Translations under genes and position numbers: made by a program | NCBI GenBank assembly: GCA_022706685.1 | Contig: JAKJCA010000001.1 | Coordinates: forward strand, 57,424-121,423 | DNA length: 64,000 nucleotides | Direction: 5' to 3' | Source of the DNA: Bacillota bacterium | GTDB taxonomy: Bacteria > Bacillota > Clostridia > Oscillospirales > Acutalibacteraceae | Part shown: positions 62,627 to 64,000 of the stretch, in pieces | How the letters are laid out: every line of letters begins with the position of its first letter | Position numbering within the stretch: position 1 is the stretch's first letter | Notes under the pieces: generated by a model | Seen by the model: only the letters and a program-made list of their open reading frames with translations | Told to the model about the DNA's origin: nothing | The model's database searches: none

Positions 62627-63704
62627 ATTCTTTCAAACGGCGGATGACGTCGCCGGCATCAGGGCACCAGCCCAGATCGCTTTTTACACAGATACAACTG
62701 AAATCGCCAATTTGAGCGCCAACCGCATCCAGCGTATCAAGCCCGCCGAAAATTTGTATTTTTTTGCCGGCCGCGTGGATTTTTTTATATACTTCCGGCC
62801 AGTGCCTCATATCCGGGCGGCCGTCGCCGGGCACCCACTGGACACCGTCGAGTTCCTTAATAGCCAGCAGGGAATCGAGATGCGGCAGTTGGCCGATACC
62901 GTCCAAGTGGTAGACAGAGCGAGTCAGCGTTTGGCACAACCTTTCGATGGTAGGCCTGGTGAATTCGTTGAACATCGGCGTTCCGATCATATAGGAAAAA
63001 TCGCTCTGAAGGGTATAAAACGGTTTGTCGCTGTAAATACCCGCCCAGTCGGTGTAACCGGGGCTGTAAGGCTGCATAACGGCGTCGATTTCAACATAGT
63101 ATTTCATCCAAAGCCCGTTGAGTTCCCCCAGCAACCGTTTGACTTCATTCGGACTGTCCACCAGGTCAAACAGCAACTGCTCTGTCGTACGGAAGGATGC
63201 GAGAAGATCCAGCCCCATCCCGACATCCGGCATGCCGACGAGCACATTTCCCTTCCAGCGCTTAACGGCGGCGGCGCAGATGTCTTTGATGCGGCAGAAC
63301 CACCGGTTATTCGGGTCGTACTCGAAATGAAGTTCGCTGATGTCAGCCGGCGCGTTGTCGGGCGGATAAAACCAAACCGCGCCGCGGGAGTTGTCCAGTT
63401 TCGCGCCTAAAAATGCGGCTTCAACCCCCGGGCCGAAACACGACAGGTTCACCATCGGGAACGAGTCTCCAAGAAAAGTCAGGGCGGATAGTTCATAATC
63501 GAGCCTGTCAATCAATTCGTCAGGCGAGAACGAAAAATCCGCGCAGCTCTGCTGCGACAGGCAGGGCGCGGACGGCTGCTCCCTGTCGGGGTATTCGTCA
63601 AATATTGTCAGAGCGACAATCGGGCGGTTCAGCTCGTTTTTCCACCATCGAACATAGTTTTCCCTGACCTGCGCCCATCTGTCTTTATCAAAATGTATCG
63701 GCAT
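62616..63704 (-). CDS. URO-D superfamily protein of unknown function
   Basis: A 362-residue TIM-barrel protein of the uroporphyrinogen decarboxylase/corrinoid methyltransferase superfamily. Seen: YHLDGIGQLPHLDSLLAIKELDGVQWVPGDG and SDFSYMIGTPMFNEFTRPTIE; the segment CFGPGVEAAFLGAKLDNS is shared with a group I recall as URO-D-like proteins in Firmicutes. True HemE motifs such as the N-terminal RQAGR are missing, so it is unlikely to act in heme synthesis. ATG 63704 has GGGGAG upstream. Its product may act on methyl-cobamide or sugar-related substrates; unproven. Confidence 0.7.
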   Translation of the reverse strand: MPIHFDKDRWAQVRENYVRWWKNELNRPIVALTIFDEYPDREQPSAPCLSQQSCADFSFSPDELIDRLDYELSALTFLGDSFPMVNLSCFGPGVEAAFLGAKLDNSRGAVWFYPPDNAPADISELHFEYDPNNRWFCRIKDICAAAVKRWKGNVLVGMPDVGMGLDLLASFRTTEQLLFDLVDSPNEVKRLLGELNGLWMKYYVEIDAVMQPYSPGYTDWAGIYSDKPFYTLQSDFSYMIGTPMFNEFTRPTIERLCQTLTRSVYHLDGIGQLPHLDSLLAIKELDGVQWVPGDGRPDMRHWPEVYKKIHAAGKKIQIFGGLDTLDAVGAQIGDFSCICVKSDLGWCPDAGDVIRRLKEYGL

Positions 63705-63736
63705 ATACTGCTCCCCGCCTCGCTTTTCTCAGCCTG

Positions 63737-64000
63737 TCAACGCAGGAGAATCGTCGCGTTGTTGTCAGGTATGCCGGTATTGCCGATCAGCGAGGCGACA
63801 AAAGCGGGAATATCGGACAGGACTGGATTCTTGAAGCCGAGTTTTTTCTCCGCTATGCGCACCGCCGGGCGCAAGCGTTTGAGCGTTTTCATGAAAAGGG
63901 TGTGCACCGGCGTACCGGGAACGTAGGGTTCGTCGCCTTCGAATATATTCCGGACGATTTCGACGCCGAGATCTTTCGCCAGCACTTTTTTCAGCGGCGG
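63737..64000 (-). CDS. C-terminal end of an unrecognised protein
   Basis: The last 87 residues of a gene entering from the right edge. The sequence shows VLAKDLGVEIVRNIFEGDEPYVPGTP, a Pro/Lys-rich middle and IPAFVASLIGNTGIPDNNATILLR. I do not recognise a family. It ends 32 bases before the URO-D-like gene, probably in the same operon. The frame is open to the window edge. Confidence 0.6.
   Translation of the reverse strand, partial: PPLKKVLAKDLGVEIVRNIFEGDEPYVPGTPVHTLFMKTLKRLRPAVRIAEKKLGFKNPVLSDIPAFVASLIGNTGIPDNNATILLR

Noticed and set aside
62712..63410. A 232-codon plus-strand frame opposite the URO-D-like gene
   Set aside because: It mirrors codon bias of the minus-strand gene and carries no motif.
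1..64000. Phage, insertion sequences, CRISPR arrays, tRNA or rRNA genes
   Set aside because: I looked for transposase and integrase motifs, spaced direct repeats and tRNA-like cloverleaf segments and saw none I could support.

Overview
The window reads as a contiguous piece of a Clostridia-type (Bacillota) chromosome. The evidence is gene content and order: tilS-hpt-ftsH, remA-gmk-rpoZ-priA-def-fmt, rsmB-rlmN-prpC-prkC-rsgA, scpA-scpB and cdaA-cdaR are classic Firmicutes neighbourhoods. An RNase J, an RNase M5, an alanyl-tRNA T-box leader and a GerW (YtfJ)/YtfI pair typical of endospore formers point the same way. Nothing in the sequence fixes the genus. About nine genes start with TTG, usually behind a strong AGGAGG-like site. 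Housekeeping genes dominate; I see no phage, insertion sequence, CRISPR array, tRNA or rRNA.

Layout, left to right. 1-8.9 kb (minus): a partial, divergent GyrB/ParE-like gene, then rnj-rplI-dnaB-tilS-hpt-ftsH read leftward. 8.9-10.6 kb (plus): rnhA overlapping a family 4 glycosyltransferase gene. 10.6-12.8 kb (minus): rpsB-tsf with an L-rhamnose mutarotase gene joined downstream. 12.8-18.2 kb (minus): ftsK/spoIIIE, a YgiQ radical SAM gene and a membrane-anchored ComEC-like metallo-beta-lactamase gene. 18.2-21.5 kb (plus): aconitase and isocitrate dehydrogenase, the oxidative arm from citrate to 2-oxoglutarate. 21.5-46 kb (minus): a nearly gapless run of genes from cdaA down to rsgA, covering c-di-AMP synthesis, a two-component system, chromosome condensation, sporulation-related proteins, nucleotide metabolism, replication restart, formyl-methionine handling, rRNA methylation and the PrkC/PrpC kinase-phosphatase pair. 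46-60.3 kb (minus): ispF-rnmV-holA-comEC-HIT, alaS with its T-box, a second cluster from tmk through mltG to a U32 peptidase gene, and a lone cupin gene. 60.4-61.9 kb (plus): murC. 61.9-64 kb (minus): an AlkD-like repair gene, a URO-D-superfamily gene and the 3' end of an unrecognised gene.

The genes are tightly packed: many stops and starts overlap by 4 or 11 bases, which implies translational coupling. No stretch over 300 bases lacks a gene; the longest gaps are the alaS T-box leader (about 295 bases) and the rnj/rnhA divergent promoter region (about 280 bases).

Points most worth a second look: rsgA and fmt have no ATG, GTG or TTG in the place their families need one, and each has ATA or ATC behind a good Shine-Dalgarno site instead; ComEC keeps its C-terminal domain but has lost the metal-binding motif, while a separate anchored protein in the same window has it; PrkC has a non-PASTA beta-rich segment between its third and fourth PASTA repeats; a rhamnose mutarotase gene trails rpsB-tsf; and the icd terminator is built from the last codons of the convergent rsgA gene.
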